Shown in pieces: positions 26,360-38,971 of a stretch of 64,000 bases of DNA (position 1 is its first letter; each line of letters begins with the position of its first letter). The stretch is taken from contig NC_068937.1 in assembly GCF_016801865.2 (NCBI RefSeq), positions 128,750,117-128,814,116 of the forward strand. The letters are read 5' to 3'. The notes under the pieces were generated by a model. That model was not told the origin of the DNA. It worked only from the letters and a program-made list of their open reading frames with translations, and did no database searches. The stretch comes from Culex pipiens pallens. Lineage: Eukaryota; Arthropoda; Insecta; Diptera; Culicidae. The position numbers were made by a program, and so were the translations under genes.

Positions 26360-28070
26360 AATTTGCCTAAATCAAGTCGAGTAACTCTATTTTTTAGCAC
26401 AACCCCCCTTAATCAATTTCTTCCCCTTCACGTCGAACCTCAACCCCGTGCGGTAGGTCAGCGGGTCACCAGCCCGACACCTGCCCGATCCCGTCGTCAA
26501 TCAGGTCGCCACAATCGAACTCGACTCGTGCACCCGATGCTGTCAGTTTCCATTCGTGCGCGCAACTTGGCCGGATGCACTTGCCGGATTGCCAATTTTG
26601 AAGTGGGTTACGCAAGGTGGAAAGGGTCTTTTTTTTGCTTTCGGGAAGGTGCGCGATTAGAGTGAGAGCGAGAAATTGGGAGAGGAAAGGTTGGCTTTGC
26701 GAGCGTTTCGCTCATGCTGTCAGTTTTTTTTGCGAGAGCAGAGAGTTGTCGCTCTCTGGTAGCGCGCGAGTGGTAGGAAAAATTTTGTCTGTTATATTTT
26801 TAGTTTGCGCCGCAATCGGTTAGTGTTAATTTAATCATTCGAACAATAACATCGCAGTGGCGCTGCTCTCCGCAGGGGAAAATAGATAGTTTCTTCGCGG
26901 TGAAAAGCATAAACTTTTCACTTGCTGCAAGGGAAGGAAGGAAGGAAAAAAAATGGAAAGAAAGAATCGCAGCAGGCCTGGCCCGGCCTGGTCAGTGTTT
27001 GGCGCTGGCTTGCGGCGACGTGACGTGCCGCGCGAGAGGATAACTTCACCTTAAAAAGGGGAAACACCAACCTGTCAACACATCACTCATCGCGGACTAC
27101 TTGGATTACCTACTGAGCCAGCTGATGGATGGCGATAAAAAAAACCGGAAGCAGTCGTCGTCTCGTGTTTTGTGTGTTTGTGTTTTTGCGTGTTTTTGTG
27201 ACAGAAATCGATAGTGACAGCCTGTTGGCCTTCTTGGATTAAGGGGAATCGGTACCTTCTCGGTGACAAATTCTTGAAATTAAAGCCATAAAAAGCTAAT
27301 TTTCATTCGCAAATAGAAAAAAAACTGGGTCGGTGAAAAGTGTACGACTGCTTCGGCGAATTTATATTTTCGGTACACACGAGATCGTGTAGCCAACGGG
27401 AACGAACACGTTCAAATCATGTGTGTTGGGTAAAAAGGCCGCGATTTCTACACTGACAGCCTACTCGCTAGAGCTCTCTCTAACGTGCCCTGTGCACTAT
27501 ATATTTCATCATCATTCATCCGCTGCGGTCCGTTGACTTCTTCTTCAACTTCTTCTCCTCCTCGAAAAAACGAGATATCCAACTCTCCGCTACTTGCCAA
27601 GTCCGCGCGAGAGTTGCACACACTCTGAACATCTGACCAACCGAGCTCAGTGTGTGTATACCGTGCAAATTAGCCGCCGGGATCTAATTTCCTCAAAACA
27701 CTCCATGTCACGTGAAGCCCCTCAAACAAAGCCAAAGTCATACGCGAGCTAGAACATCGGCCATCAGCTGATCCCGAAGTCGGTCGTGTAGTAACCTTCT
27801 ACAGCAAAAACACCCACCAAACGTCACTGGCGTGCACTGACAGCATTGTCTCGCGCGGGGTGCGCGGACACCCACACACAGCGAATCGAAGAAGGCGGTA
27901 TTCATTGGTAGAGGTGGTTGTGCAAAAAATAGCCTACTGTGATGGGAAAGGGAGGAGGTCTAGCGGGCGCGGGTTGAAAGGCCTTGCAGTTGTCATACCG
28001 CGCGCTCGCTGCAACAGAGTGTGTACTTTTACGTGCGCGTGGTTGAAAAAATAGTGCATTCGATGCGGTC
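26360..28070. other. GC-richer island, no coding exon recognised
   Basis: Among the longest GC-richer blocks of the first half. It has GCCTACTG near 27932, CTACTTGGA near 27095, many TGACAG words, and frames on both strands without any recognisable domain (for example plus 26363-26665). A promoter or untranslated exon region is the simplest reading. Confidence 0.35.
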
Positions 28071-28699
28071 GGGGTCTAGGGGAGACTGGGGTGCGAGGGT
28101 GGTAGAAAATTGAAAAATCAAATCAATCAGTTTGTGAGGAATGGTCGAAATCTGCGACTGACAAAGTTTGGGCTTGATTGGTGAAATTTTGAGTGAGTTA
28201 TTTATGTTTTAGTACAACTAAATTGTTGAATTTTTGAGATATTCATTGTCAAAATATGTTTTCGGTATGATTAATCTCTAGCAATGTTTCAACAAATGCC
28301 AATTTACTGCTTAGAATGTGGTTTAGCATTATGTAGACCAAATAGAATTATCATAGAGATTTTTTAGTACAACTTATTTTTCCATTTACAGTTAAGTTAA
28401 AAAATTATTCATAGGTTTCCAAAATACTTTTTTTCTTTATTACTATAAAATAAATTGAATGCATTTGGGAATTAATTTTCATTTTAGTACAGCAGGAGTT
28501 TATAAAATGTTTTACATTGTAGGTTTTGACAGTTCTGATACAAAACAAGTTTGTTTAAAGTTTTTGTTCTGAATCAATGTAAACTTTCTTCTTCCAATAT
28601 TGAAAATGCTGTCAGTAGAAACAGTACTAAATTGTACTCAAACCTCCAAGCACCCAAGTCTCCCCTTTAAGCTTCACTCCCGAGAACACCCAGCTTGCT

Positions 28700-29960
28700 A
28701 AGAATTGTTCGCGCGACTCACTCGACTACTTGGATCCGGCATCCAATAATTGCAAAAACCCGCTGAATGACGAAGCCATGAATGGGCCTGACTGGCTTGC
28801 AGTGCCTGCCTGATTTGCACCACCCTAGCAACATTGCTGGCAACCTTGCCTGTGTGTGTGTGTGTGCGAGCTCGTAAACTGCAAGTGGGATTTGTGCAGT
28901 CGCGTGGGTATACTCATTGAATTACAAAAATAAAAGCGCACAAGAATTTTGAGGTTATGTGTGAGTCTGTGTGCACTGCCGTGCTGCGCATTTTGACAGT
29001 TGCATAACCGGCCGCCCTACGGCGGCGCTGCCAGCATGGCCTCCTACGCGCCTTCCCCATCTAATTTTCTGTTTGGCATTTTGGCAAATGACATTTCGGG
29101 CCTGTTCTATTTGCCGGGAGCGCGCCAAACTAGACCGTTCTTGAGCTGTCGCCGAGTTCAGTATGGCGAGCAGAGGAAGGGGAAAAGGGTCGCGCGGGGA
29201 AAGTCACCTTAAATCGTCCGAGGCAAGTACTTTTACCACCGGCCAAGTACTCGGTACTAAAGGTGAACTCAAGGGGAGATGTGATTGTGCAACTTTTGCG
29301 GCTTCTTAGCCCTTTGTCGGAAACGTCAAAAAGTGACAGCATTGTCGCTTTCGGCGACGAAAGTGGCGACCTTCAACCTGGTGCGAAATTCCGGCGATCG
29401 CAGAAGGCCGCAAAAGTCCCATTTGTCAAAACGAGTGATTGTCCGCTCTCACTTCGGCCTACTACGTCAAATTCTCTCTGTCGAGTAGCTGATAAGATAA
29501 GGCTGCCAGCATATTTGCAAAAAATAGACCATCCAACTGGACACGATCCGGTTCGATTGGTGAACCGTTCGTCGTTGTTTTTGTTGCTGCCCCCCCCTAG
29601 CCGTTTACGCCAAATTACGGTGGATTGCCGGTCGGAACGGTAAAGTTCGCTCGCGCGAGCGTAGAATTAATAATCGCCCGTTATCAGCTCGACGAACAAG
29701 AAGAAGAATACAAGAGGATGAAAAAACTCGCGTTGCATGATTTGTGTTTTTGTTTGCCTCACCTCTGAACACATACCGAGGAGTTGAAGTCTTCGGGATG
29801 CAGCAGCAGGCCATGAAACATTAGGTGGGAAAATGCTGTCAGTGAACGGCTTATCAGCGCGATTGTTTCGCTGATAGTTGCCCAATTGAGCGCAGCACAA
29901 TCACCTGATAAGGCGCTGTTGAGGGATTAGATGAAGTTAGTTCGTTGTCTGTCAAGTTGA
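28700..29960. other. GC-richer island, no coding exon recognised
   Basis: GC-richer, with CTACTTGGA near 28722 and several TGACAG words. The 126-codon plus-strand frame at 29263-29643 overlaps another plus-strand frame and contains no domain I recognise. Confidence 0.35.
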
Positions 29961-31089
29961 CCGTCGTGGAGGAGTTTTGCGACGTGTTTAAGGGAAATTG
30001 ACAAAATCAGGTCGTGACAAGATGTGATAAGAAGCTGGGTTTGAAATTTGGGAGCGTTTTGGTGCTTCTATGACGATATAATTACGGTTTAGTACAAAGT
30101 AATAGTTGTACTAAAACATATATAACTTTTTAACAATCAAACCAATTTTGCTCAAAATTTGGCAGTAGATTTATATCATTTCTGTCGACAAACTGATGTT
30201 GTCGTTAAAGGAGAATGCCACTCTCGCCACACCTTTAATGTTTTTGGTTGTCATTTTTGCATTTAAAATTAAAAAAATGGCAAAACCTGGTCGTGTTAGG
30301 TTGGATAAGAGCTAGGCTAAAAAAAAATAGGATCGCTATGTTGCTTCTGTGGAGTTGTAATGACAACTTAGTACAAAACAATAACTGTACTAAAACATAC
30401 AAAACATTGACCCGATGCATTCAATTAAGCCCAAAAAATGGCAGTTGATTCAGACAACATTTGCTGACAAACTGATGTTGTCGTTTAATAGGAATGTCAA
30501 ACTCACACTGAATAATTACAGTTTTTGGTTATCAATTACTACGAAAACGTAAATAACTTTGTTGCGATTCAATCAAATGAGCCCAAGTTTATGCTGTGGT
30601 TTTAGCAAACCTGTGTGGACAAGCTGACATTGTTGTTTAGGAGAAATGTCAAACTCTCTCCGAATTAAAAAAAAAAACAATGTTTTCAATTTCGATAACA
30701 AAAACGTCTTGGAAAAAGCTCCAGTTGATCCATAGCTCAGCTCAGCATTTTTTAGTACAACATGCCGTTGGCTCAATTCCAAACAAAAAGCACCGATTCC
30801 GACGATTTCGTGCGATTCGTCGAGCCTAATCAAACGGCACACTACATCTCCGGACTTCCACTGCGCGGCCACAAAGGTATCAATTATCGCACACCTGAGA
30901 AAGCGTAACACCTTGCTTCCCCTGAACTGAATCGAAACCATAAAGTGTTCGTGTGTGTGTGTTGTACTTGTTGATACGGTACGTGCGGAATCGAAATCCA
31001 GAGATAATCATCACCGCGGCAGAAACGGTTCGAGGCCACTTTCCAATGTGGCTTTAACTTTTTTTTAGTACTACACACAGTACTAAATC

Positions 31090-32172
31090 TGCAACAATGC
31101 GCGCGAGCGCGCTGATTTCGTTTGGAAAACGCTCATAATCGCGTGCCTTAAGCTTAGGTCTAGTTAGGGAAATCGTCTGAGAAAAAAAAACTCAATAACA
31201 AGCAGTGTTGCGAGCATTCTTCGCTCTGGTTGGCTTAATTTTTTCCTGTGAATTTAGTTAGCGAAACCATGTTGCGCGCTGCACAGCAGCGCCATTGTAG
31301 GATTTCAAATAGTTCATCAAACGCGTGCGATCAAGATTTCACTGCGATTTCTGCGGAAAATGCCGATCCGCGGTAGACTGGGCGCACTGCTCGTGTGTGA
31401 CAGATGCGACTGATGAGTTTGACAAGCGGTTGTTGAACCGAAGTTTGATTTCGTTTTTGTAATTTTTGACGTTTGAGTTTGAAAAATTCTCAATTATGTT
31501 TGCTTAACTTTTTGGGTTGTGACGTATGTACGTTTTTACAGCTTGTCACCAGTGTTGCCAAAATGACAAGTTTTAACTGAATACTGACAATTTAAATCAA
31601 AAAGTATTTAGAATCTTTTACAACTTCAACAAAAAAACACCAAAAAACGTTACAAGTGCAGTGTTGCCAGAATATCATGTGTTAACTGATTTTTAAAAAT
31701 CAATCAAATTGCACCGTTAACAAGACGGTAAATTTCCAACGTTGGAATCCAGCTTCAAGCAAAACGGTCCAACGTGACTTGACAGGTTTCCTCGTCAGTA
31801 CGAGCAAGTATATTCGCTTAATGACTTCCACAAACAACAACTTTTTCTACGTCAAATCTCATACAAACCAGTAGCAGCAGCAATCATCCTCGTCATGACG
31901 ATCGCATGAGCTGTCTAATGGATAAAATTAACTTTACACATGTAATATGTCATTGGAATTGTTGTGTGGCAGCGATGATCGCGTGTTTCGCAGCTTGCTG
32001 CGAGATCATTACTCTTAGTACCTGGTACTAGTCGCCAACGACGACCCTGTCGAGGTTGCTTGGATTGGTTGCCAGCCAGCCAAGTTTTCTAACCTCAAAA
32101 GTGCGGTTTCGCGCGACACCGGGGCGTTCTGACCCTGGAGCAAATCCCCCGTGTAAACGGTGTTGTTGTTTT
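31090..32172. other. mixed DNA, no gene recognised
   Basis: Nothing coding could be supported. TGACAG/CTGTCA words recur at 31405-31430. Confidence 0.4.
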
Positions 32173-32329
32173 GGGTTCGTTCAAAAATTACGTCCATGAA
32201 TAGGGGGAGGGGGGGGGGTCTGGGGTTTGTGACAGCCCATGTGAAAGGTATAGGAAAAGTGCGTGACAGGGGGGAGGGGGGGGGGTCTGAAATCCCGAAA
32301 ATCTCTGGACGTAATATTTGAACAAACCC
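32173..32329. mobile_element. 157-bp MITE (GGGTTYGTTCAAAWATTACG ends)
   Basis: GGGTTCGTTCAAAAATTACG then TCCA at the left is matched by GGGTTTGTTCAAATATTACG then TCCA on the other strand at the right. Two G-rich tracts lie inside. It is organised like the 11100 and 20579 elements (G-rich core, TTACG near the ends) and may be a distant relative. Confidence 0.75.
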
Positions 32330-34726
32330 TTTTCTCGCTAAATCGCAGTAGGCGATTTTCAAGTATACGCACACACACACACTAAGTCAAACTTTCTAGC
32401 GTGGTGCACTTTGTTGCACTAGTTAGTGTGAAGCTGCAAGTTGGAGTTAGTCATGCAAGTTGGTCCGTCGCCATCTTGCTGCGTAGAAGAGGAAAAGGGG
32501 GAGACGTTCAATCACTTGGCATTCCGCAATGATCACTACGATTTCTGTCACAAATGCGCAAAAATACAAACACATATAGAAAAACATGCTAAACGGATGA
32601 CAAACGGTTGGTGTTTCCTCATCGAAGCAGGCGGGGCACGTCATCGTCATCGGAAGAAAGCTGGCAACCCGGGCCGGGTCGCGATTTCGCACTAGTGTCA
32701 AAGTGTTCCAGTGGTGGTGACCAGCGGCTGCGGCGGCGTCCTCTAAGTTTTGGAGTGCGTGTCAGAAGTGCATTTACATAGGTATTTTCCCGTTTAGCAG
32801 TATTTGTAAATGCACTATCTGGTACGACATTCCAGAATCAACAATCAACAGCGGTGGAACGGCAGTGACAGCAGTTTTTAATATTAATTTCTTTTTTTTT
32901 TTAAATAAAATCGTTCAATAAAACATTTTCCATAATTATCACAGAACCAAAACAAAACATCATGCTTTTTATTTGCTGGCAGCACTGCTCACAAAAGAAA
33001 TTCACCCCTTATAGAAACGTCAAATCGGCTTCCTCCTCCTCCTCTCGCTCGCAAGTCCGCCACCTGGTGGCGGGTTGTTCAAAGCAACTCGCTTAGGTCA
33101 TCTCCACCTTCGATCCCCCTTCTCCTCCTCGCCCTCCATCAGCTGACATTTTTAGGTGCGCGCTATTTTTAACCAATCCCTACTTCCCCGGAACATCTGT
33201 TCTTGTTTACGATCTTCCTCCCGGTCTAGAACATCCCACTGCGCGGAGACAATTTTGCTAAATTTGGAAGAAAAAAAAAACATCATGAAGGGTAAATCAC
33301 GACGCAATTAAGGGACACAAAAAAAAATCGTTCCCTCTTCCGTTTTGCGACGCTGCGCGCCGCCTTGCTCCGTGTTTAGAACTGGTCGGCGGCGTCCTTT
33401 GGGTCATCGCAGTAGTCGGCCGGTCGTCGCTCGGGAAACACTCCCCGCCAGGAAAAAGAAGAAACCACGCTGATTGTTTCGAGTTTGCCGAAGATTGCGA
33501 GGCAATACGCTCTGGCAGTGTGGTTAGCTGGTTGTGTGGATATTGCTTTTTTTAACACGCAAAATAAACAAACAAAACTTGCACGCAATCTGGGAGCCAG
33601 TTTCGAAGGGTTGCGTGCAAGACTAAAAACAAAAAATAGTTGAAATAAAAAAGTTCACAACCCTATCCGCCCTGCCGTCGCGAAATGCCCAGTTCAGCAG
33701 TTGTGTGTGTGTTACGTTGTGTAAAGTGACGGTGAAGAAACGTGAATTAAGGCGTTACTGCGTTACTCCGAGTGCGTTATGGTGCGTGAGAGACACGCGT
33801 GTGAAATGCGCCTGCAGTGCGATAACAGAATGTGAGTACTGCCAACTCAGGCGTGCACAGTGGGAATGGCCAAATTGGATTGGAATTAATTTGTTTGTTT
33901 TGTGAAGTATGTAAACAACATAATATCCGAAAGAATGAACAAACTTTTGCCCAAATCAGTTATGGAAAGAAAGCATTTTATGTCAATTAATATCATCCGA
34001 AAATTTCCCCTCATTAATTTTAAAATTAAAATAAAAATCAAGTACGTAAATGTAGTGAAATCTTGAGTGACATTTTGCAACGTTATATAAGCCTCCGTCC
34101 ACAAATGACGCAATATTTAGTGAAAAAAATTAAAAAATATAAAAATTGAAATAACAAGCCACAGTCACAACATTTTAATGCAAAACATGTTTTAAAATGC
34201 AATTTACTTTATCTTAGTTGTTATGCAATTATAAGTTTCCAAAAATTCTAAGTATTGACGAAAATTTCTATTTTTGTGAGAATTTTTTTTGCGGTGCTGT
34301 ACATTGTAATTTCACAAAAGTTCAAAATATCACAGAACATTCTACAAGTCTTAATACAACTAGCCTAAGTTATACTTTTCATAAAAAAACGCATTTAAGA
34401 TATTCTAAAATACGTATCTCGGGAAGGAACCTTCTGATCCATTTGATGAATTGTTAAAAAATACCACTTTTTTATATTATTTATTTTTATTGGGTAGCTG
34501 AAAATATATTGAGAGTTCACGTCCCTCACTCCCCTTCAAAATCAGTCAAAAAAATAGGGAACTTTTTTTTAACATATACATTTTCATGGAAACAGAATTC
34601 TGATCATTTGAAAACAATTTAAATGCATAAGTAAGCGTTGATAATCATATTTGGCATGTTTATGCTCGTTTGAAAATATTCTGATTTTTTTTGTGAAATT
34701 CCAGTGTTTTCGAGACCTTTTTTTTC
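32330..34726. other. GC-richer then AT-rich DNA, no gene recognised
   Basis: The frames at 32441-32701 on both strands and 33376-33588 show no known domain. CAGTAGGC occurs near 32347 and GCAGTAGTCGGCC near 33408. From 33900 the DNA is AT-rich. Confidence 0.4.
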
Positions 34727-34734
34727 GTCAATAC

Positions 34735-35206
34735 TAGCCTGTCCCATTTTGAAGTCGTGTCGAGGAAGTTTAGGTGCTCACTTCTTAAATGATAGACTAT
34801 GATGTTGGGAACAATGTTTTCTTAGACAAGAAAACATAATAAAATACCCCTCTTCGATTTACTGAAAAAGTCACTTTTATCTAAATTTTCTAAAATTGCT
34901 TGGAATCAATACAAAAACTGTTTCAATCAAGTGTGTATTGTCTTCAAACAATAGGGTTTCGTTCAGAAAGAGAAAAAAACTTTTTTTCTCTGTAAAACTC
35001 AAATATCTCGGCTCTGGAGTGTCGAAATTGCATTTTGTCAGAGGAAAAAATGTTCGCCATGAAATTTCCTAAAAGTTGCATACATTGGAGAAAGTATTTT
35101 ATTATTTTGTCTTGTCTAAAAAAACATTGTTCCCAGCATCATTATCTATCATTTAAGAAGTGAGCACCTAAAATTCCTCGACATAACCTCAAAACGGGAC
35201 AGGCTA
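34735..35206. mobile_element. hAT-type MITE with 8-bp target duplication
   Basis: A 472-bp element with terminal inverted repeats of about 115 bp starting TAGCCTGTCCC. It is flanked by the perfect direct repeat GTCAATAC (34727-34734 and 35207-35214). An 8-bp duplication with TAG/CAG-type ends points to the hAT superfamily; P elements also make 8-bp duplications, so the assignment is probable, not certain. There is no transposase frame inside. Confidence 0.85.
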
Positions 35207-35339
35207 GTCAATACTCATTGCAACATACAGTGTTTAGTTTTTCATTTCAATTTACTATTCCTGGACCCTGAATTCAGAACCATCATTGACTTTAAATGCC
35301 CCAAGAGTGAAAAGCACCATCTACGACACCATCTAATGT

Positions 35340-36929
35340 ATGGGTAATTCTCTACCAACTCACACGAAATCGGGAAAAGTTGCCCCGATTTGCGTGAAAC
35401 TTTGTCCTAAGGGGTAACTTTTGTCCCTGATCACGAATCCGAGGTCCGTTATTTTGATATTGTCTGCCTGTGTGGATCAATCGGACCGCGCACTGGACTC
35501 ACAATCCAGAGGTCGCCGGTTCGAATCCCGAGGCGGACGCAAAAAATTCTAAGTGTTAATATAGGTATTCGGTGCCCTCTCCCCGTGCCCATACCTTCAC
35601 ACTTAGGAGACCCGGGAGGCGGAGTCTTGTCGCAAAAAGAACGATACACGCCTGTGGAACCGTAGACGAAACCGCAAGGTTTAAGAGGGCCACATTATAA
35701 GGTGTTACGTCGATTCCGTTTTTTTTTTTGATATCTCGTGATGGAGGGGCGGTACGACCCCTTCCATTTTTGAACATGCGAAAAAGAGGTGTTTTTCAAT
35801 AATTTGCAGCCTGAAACGGTGATGAGATAGAAATTTGGTGTCAAAGAGACTTTTATGTAAAATTTACGTATTTTTCATCGAAAAAAACACTAAAAAAGTT
35901 TTAAAATTCTCCCATTTTCCGTTACTCGACTGTAAAAAATGTTGGAACATGTAATTTTATGGGAAATTTAATGTACTTTTCGAATCTACATTGACCCAGA
36001 AGGGTCATTTTTTCATTTAGAACAAATTTTTTCATTTTAAAATTTCGTGTTTTTTTCTAATTTTGCAGGGTTATTTTTTAGAGTGTAGCAATGTTCTACA
36101 AAGTTGTAGAGCAGACAATTACAAAAATTTTGATATATAGACATAAGAAGTTTGCTTATAAAAATCACGAGTTATCGCGATTTTACGAAAAAAAGTTTTG
36201 AAAAAGTTGGTCGTCATCGATCATGGCCGTTCATGGTCACCCGCGACAGACACGTACGACGAAACAAAGAAAAACGCAAAAAGCAACTTTTTCAAAACTT
36301 TTTTTCGTAAAATCGCGATAACCCGTGATGTTTATAAGCAAACCCCTTATGTCTATATATCAAATTTTTTGTAATTGTCTGCTCTACAACTTTGTAGAAC
36401 ATTGTTACACTCTAAAAAATAACCCTGCAAAGTTAGAAAAAACACGAAATTTTAAAATGAAAAATTTTGTTCTAAATGAAAAAATGACCCTTCTGGGTCA
36501 ATGTAGATTCGAAAAGTACATTAAATTTCCCATAAAATGAGATGTTCCAAAAAAAATTTACAGACGAGTAACGGAAAATGGGAGAATTTTAAAACTTTTT
36601 TAGTGTTTTTTTCGATGAAAAATACGTTTTTTCGGATTTCTGAGTACGCCATCAAATCGGGCGTCTTATTTTACATAAAAGTCCCTTTGACACCAAATTT
36701 CTATCTCATCACTGTTTCAGGCTGCAAATTATTGAAAAAACACCTCTTTTTTCGCATGTTCAAAAATGGAAGGGGTCGTACCGCCCCTCCGTCACGAGAT
36801 ATCAAAAAACGGACCTCGGATTCGTGATCAGGGACAAAAGTTACCCCTTAGGACAAAGTTTCACGCAAATCGAAGAGGGGTCGGGGCAACTTTTCCCGAT
36901 TTCGTGTGAGTTGGTAGAGAATTACCCAT
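35340..36929. mobile_element. long fold-back element (ATGGGTAATTCTCTACCAAC ends) carrying a SINE
   Basis: The left arm starting ATGGGTAATTCTCTACCAAC is repeated in inverted form at the right end over several hundred bp. Homologous blocks include GGGACAAAAGTTACCCCTTA and TTTCGTAAAATCGCGATAAC near the centre. The left arm is interrupted by the SINE at 35461-35725. A piece of the same arm is present at about 40955-41090. No transposase frame seen. Confidence 0.8.
35461..35725 (+). mobile_element. tRNA-derived SINE, tRNA-Val(CAC)-like head
   Basis: The head contains an A-box-like GTGGATCAATCGG, an anticodon arm CTGGA-CTCACAA-TCCAG (anticodon CAC) and a B box GGTTCGAATCC. About 180 nt of unrelated body and a T-rich 3' end follow. 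It is bounded by the direct repeat TTTTGATAT (35452-35460 and 35726-35734), and the host element's right arm shows the uninterrupted empty site. A second member is on the minus strand at 54853-55191. Confidence 0.85.
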
Positions 36930-37738
36930 GTGACTTTGCCAATGTTTTTAAAAATGTCAATTATTTAGGGGTCAACTTGGCTGTGTTTTTTACTAACATT
37001 TGTTATATTTTAAATAACAAGAAGTATGCAGTAATTTTTCTAGTGTGCAAGACAATGCCTCTAAGCATTTTTTACAATTTAAATGATAATGGTGCCATTT
37101 TATAGCAGAAAATGTGAAAAACAAGCAAAAAATTGAAAAAGTGACTGTAAAAACATGAAAAGATAAGATAGGAAAAAAGGTAATGATAGGAGGTGGTAGA
37201 ATAGGCCAAAATACTACCAAAAACAAACATAAACTAAACAAGATAAATGCAAATTAAAATACTTAAAATGAAACAAGAAAAACATAAAACAAGAGAAGTA
37301 AAGTCTTTCGTAGAAAAAAAGTTGCTTGAAATTACCTCCTGAACACGCGAAAAATAAAAATTATGAAAAAAATAATTGATGAATTCAGGGTCCAGAAATA
37401 GTTAATTGAAACGAAAAAAAATATCACTATATTGATCTCTGCACTGTAACTTGGATTTCGCCCGCACTTTTCTCTCGCACTTTTGACAACAAAATTTCCA
37501 AAAACTAGGCAACCAGCAGTTGTTTATTTACATTTCCAGTCGCAGTTTCCACCAAACTGGACATTCGCACTTTAAAATTGCGATTGACAAGGGAGCAACA
37601 TCGGCTCGCTTTGATCATTTTTTGAGAAAATTAAAATTTTCCAAGCCAGTTTGGAAAGTCGCAATAGTGCGATCGATACCAATAATTTAGCGCGAAGTCC
37701 AAGTTAGTGAGAATTGCGCAATATATGTAAAATTTTTC

Positions 37739-38739
37739 TGAGCAGTTCTCTACGGAATCGGTCTTTTTTCTTTGATTTTAATTTTTGTATTTTTTAATCC
37801 GGCTGGATTTTTTTTGGTGCCTTTGGTATGCCCAACGAAGCCATTTTGCGTCATTAGTTCGTTCATATAATTTTCCATACAAATTTGGCAGCTGTCCATA
37901 CAAAAATGATATGTGAAAATTCAAAAATCTGTATCTTTTGAAGGAATTTTTTGATCGATTTGGTGTCTTCGGCAAAGTTGTAGGTATGGGTATGGACTAC
38001 ATTGAAAAAAATGATACACAGTCAAAAAAAATTGGTGATTTTAAATTTCACTTTTTGTCACTAAAACTTGATTTGCAAAAAAACACTTTTTTTTTATATG
38101 TTTTAGAGGATATCAAATGCCAACTTTTCAGAAATTTTTAGAATGGGCAAAAAATCTTTGACCGAGCTATGATTTTTTGAATCTATACAGATTTTTTCAA
38201 AAAATCGAAATATTGGTCGCAAAAATTTTTCAACTTCATTTTTCGCTGTAAAATTAATTTTGCAATCAAAAAGTAAATTAGTGAAATTTTGATAAAGTGC
38301 ACCGTTTTCAAGTTTAATCCATTTTTAGGTAACTTTTCGGAAAGAGGCGCAGTTTTTCGGTTTTTTTTTAATCATATCAAAAAATAAAAAAAAATAAAAA
38401 TAGTGTCTTTTTGCATATCAAGTTTTAGTGAGAAAAAATTAAATAAAAATTCACCAATTTTTTTACCGTGTATCATTTTTTCCAGTGTAGTCCGTATCCA
38501 TACCTACAACTTTGCCGAAGACACCAAATCGATTAAAAAAATCCTTCAAAAGATACAGATTTTTGAATTTTCATACATCATTTTTGTATGGACAGCTGCC
38601 AAATTTGTATGGAAAATTATATGGACAAACTAATGATGCAAAATGGCTTCTTTGGGCATAAGGAAGGCACCAAAAAGTTTCAGCCGGATTGAAAAATACA
38701 AAAAAAAATCGAATGACCGAAATCTGAGAGAACTGCTCA
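37739..38739. mobile_element. 1-kb fold-back element (TGAGCAGTTCTCT ends), copy 1
   Basis: TGAGCAGTTCTCT at the left pairs with AGAGAACTGCTCA at the right. The inverted arms run for several hundred bp (GAAGCCATTTTGCGTCATTA, GATCGATTTGGTGTCTTCGG, TGATTTGCAAAAAAACAC). No transposase. The sequence ATATATGTAAAAT occurs just outside both ends. Confidence 0.75.
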
Positions 38740-38971
38740 AAAGGAATTGCTATATATGTAAAATGCTTTTAAAAAATATATGTAAAATGCTTCTACAAAC
38801 AAAACAAAGAAACCCATTTTTTTGATTGAAGCATTCTGAATCAAGATTTAAATGTTTTTTCTAAAACAAACATGGCCGCCAAATGGCCGATCGGAAATGA
38901 TGCCTTTCAGAGCCTTACTTTGGCCAGAGTCAAGGGACATAAACTTGACAAAATATTTGCAACGGACTTAC

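Larger units (their letters stand above)
23479..31087. other. cluster of TTTAGTAC octamers
   Basis: Exact TTTAGTAC or its complement GTACTAAA begins at 23479, 24144, 24990, 25629, 25710, 26086, 26245, 28208, 28363, 28493, 28624, 30088, 30108, 30387, 30751, 31064 and 31080. Many copies read TTTTAGTACAA. Two come as facing pairs (30088/30108 and 31064/31080). I noticed few elsewhere in the window (one near 45376). This could be binding sites for a repressor or activator, or fossil termini of a repeat; the sequence alone does not decide. Confidence 0.5.

Noticed and set aside
35475..35540. Possible functional tRNA-Val(CAC) gene
   Set aside because: Although the anticodon arm and B box are good, the unit sits at the head of a repeated body bounded by a target duplication, so it is the head of a SINE.
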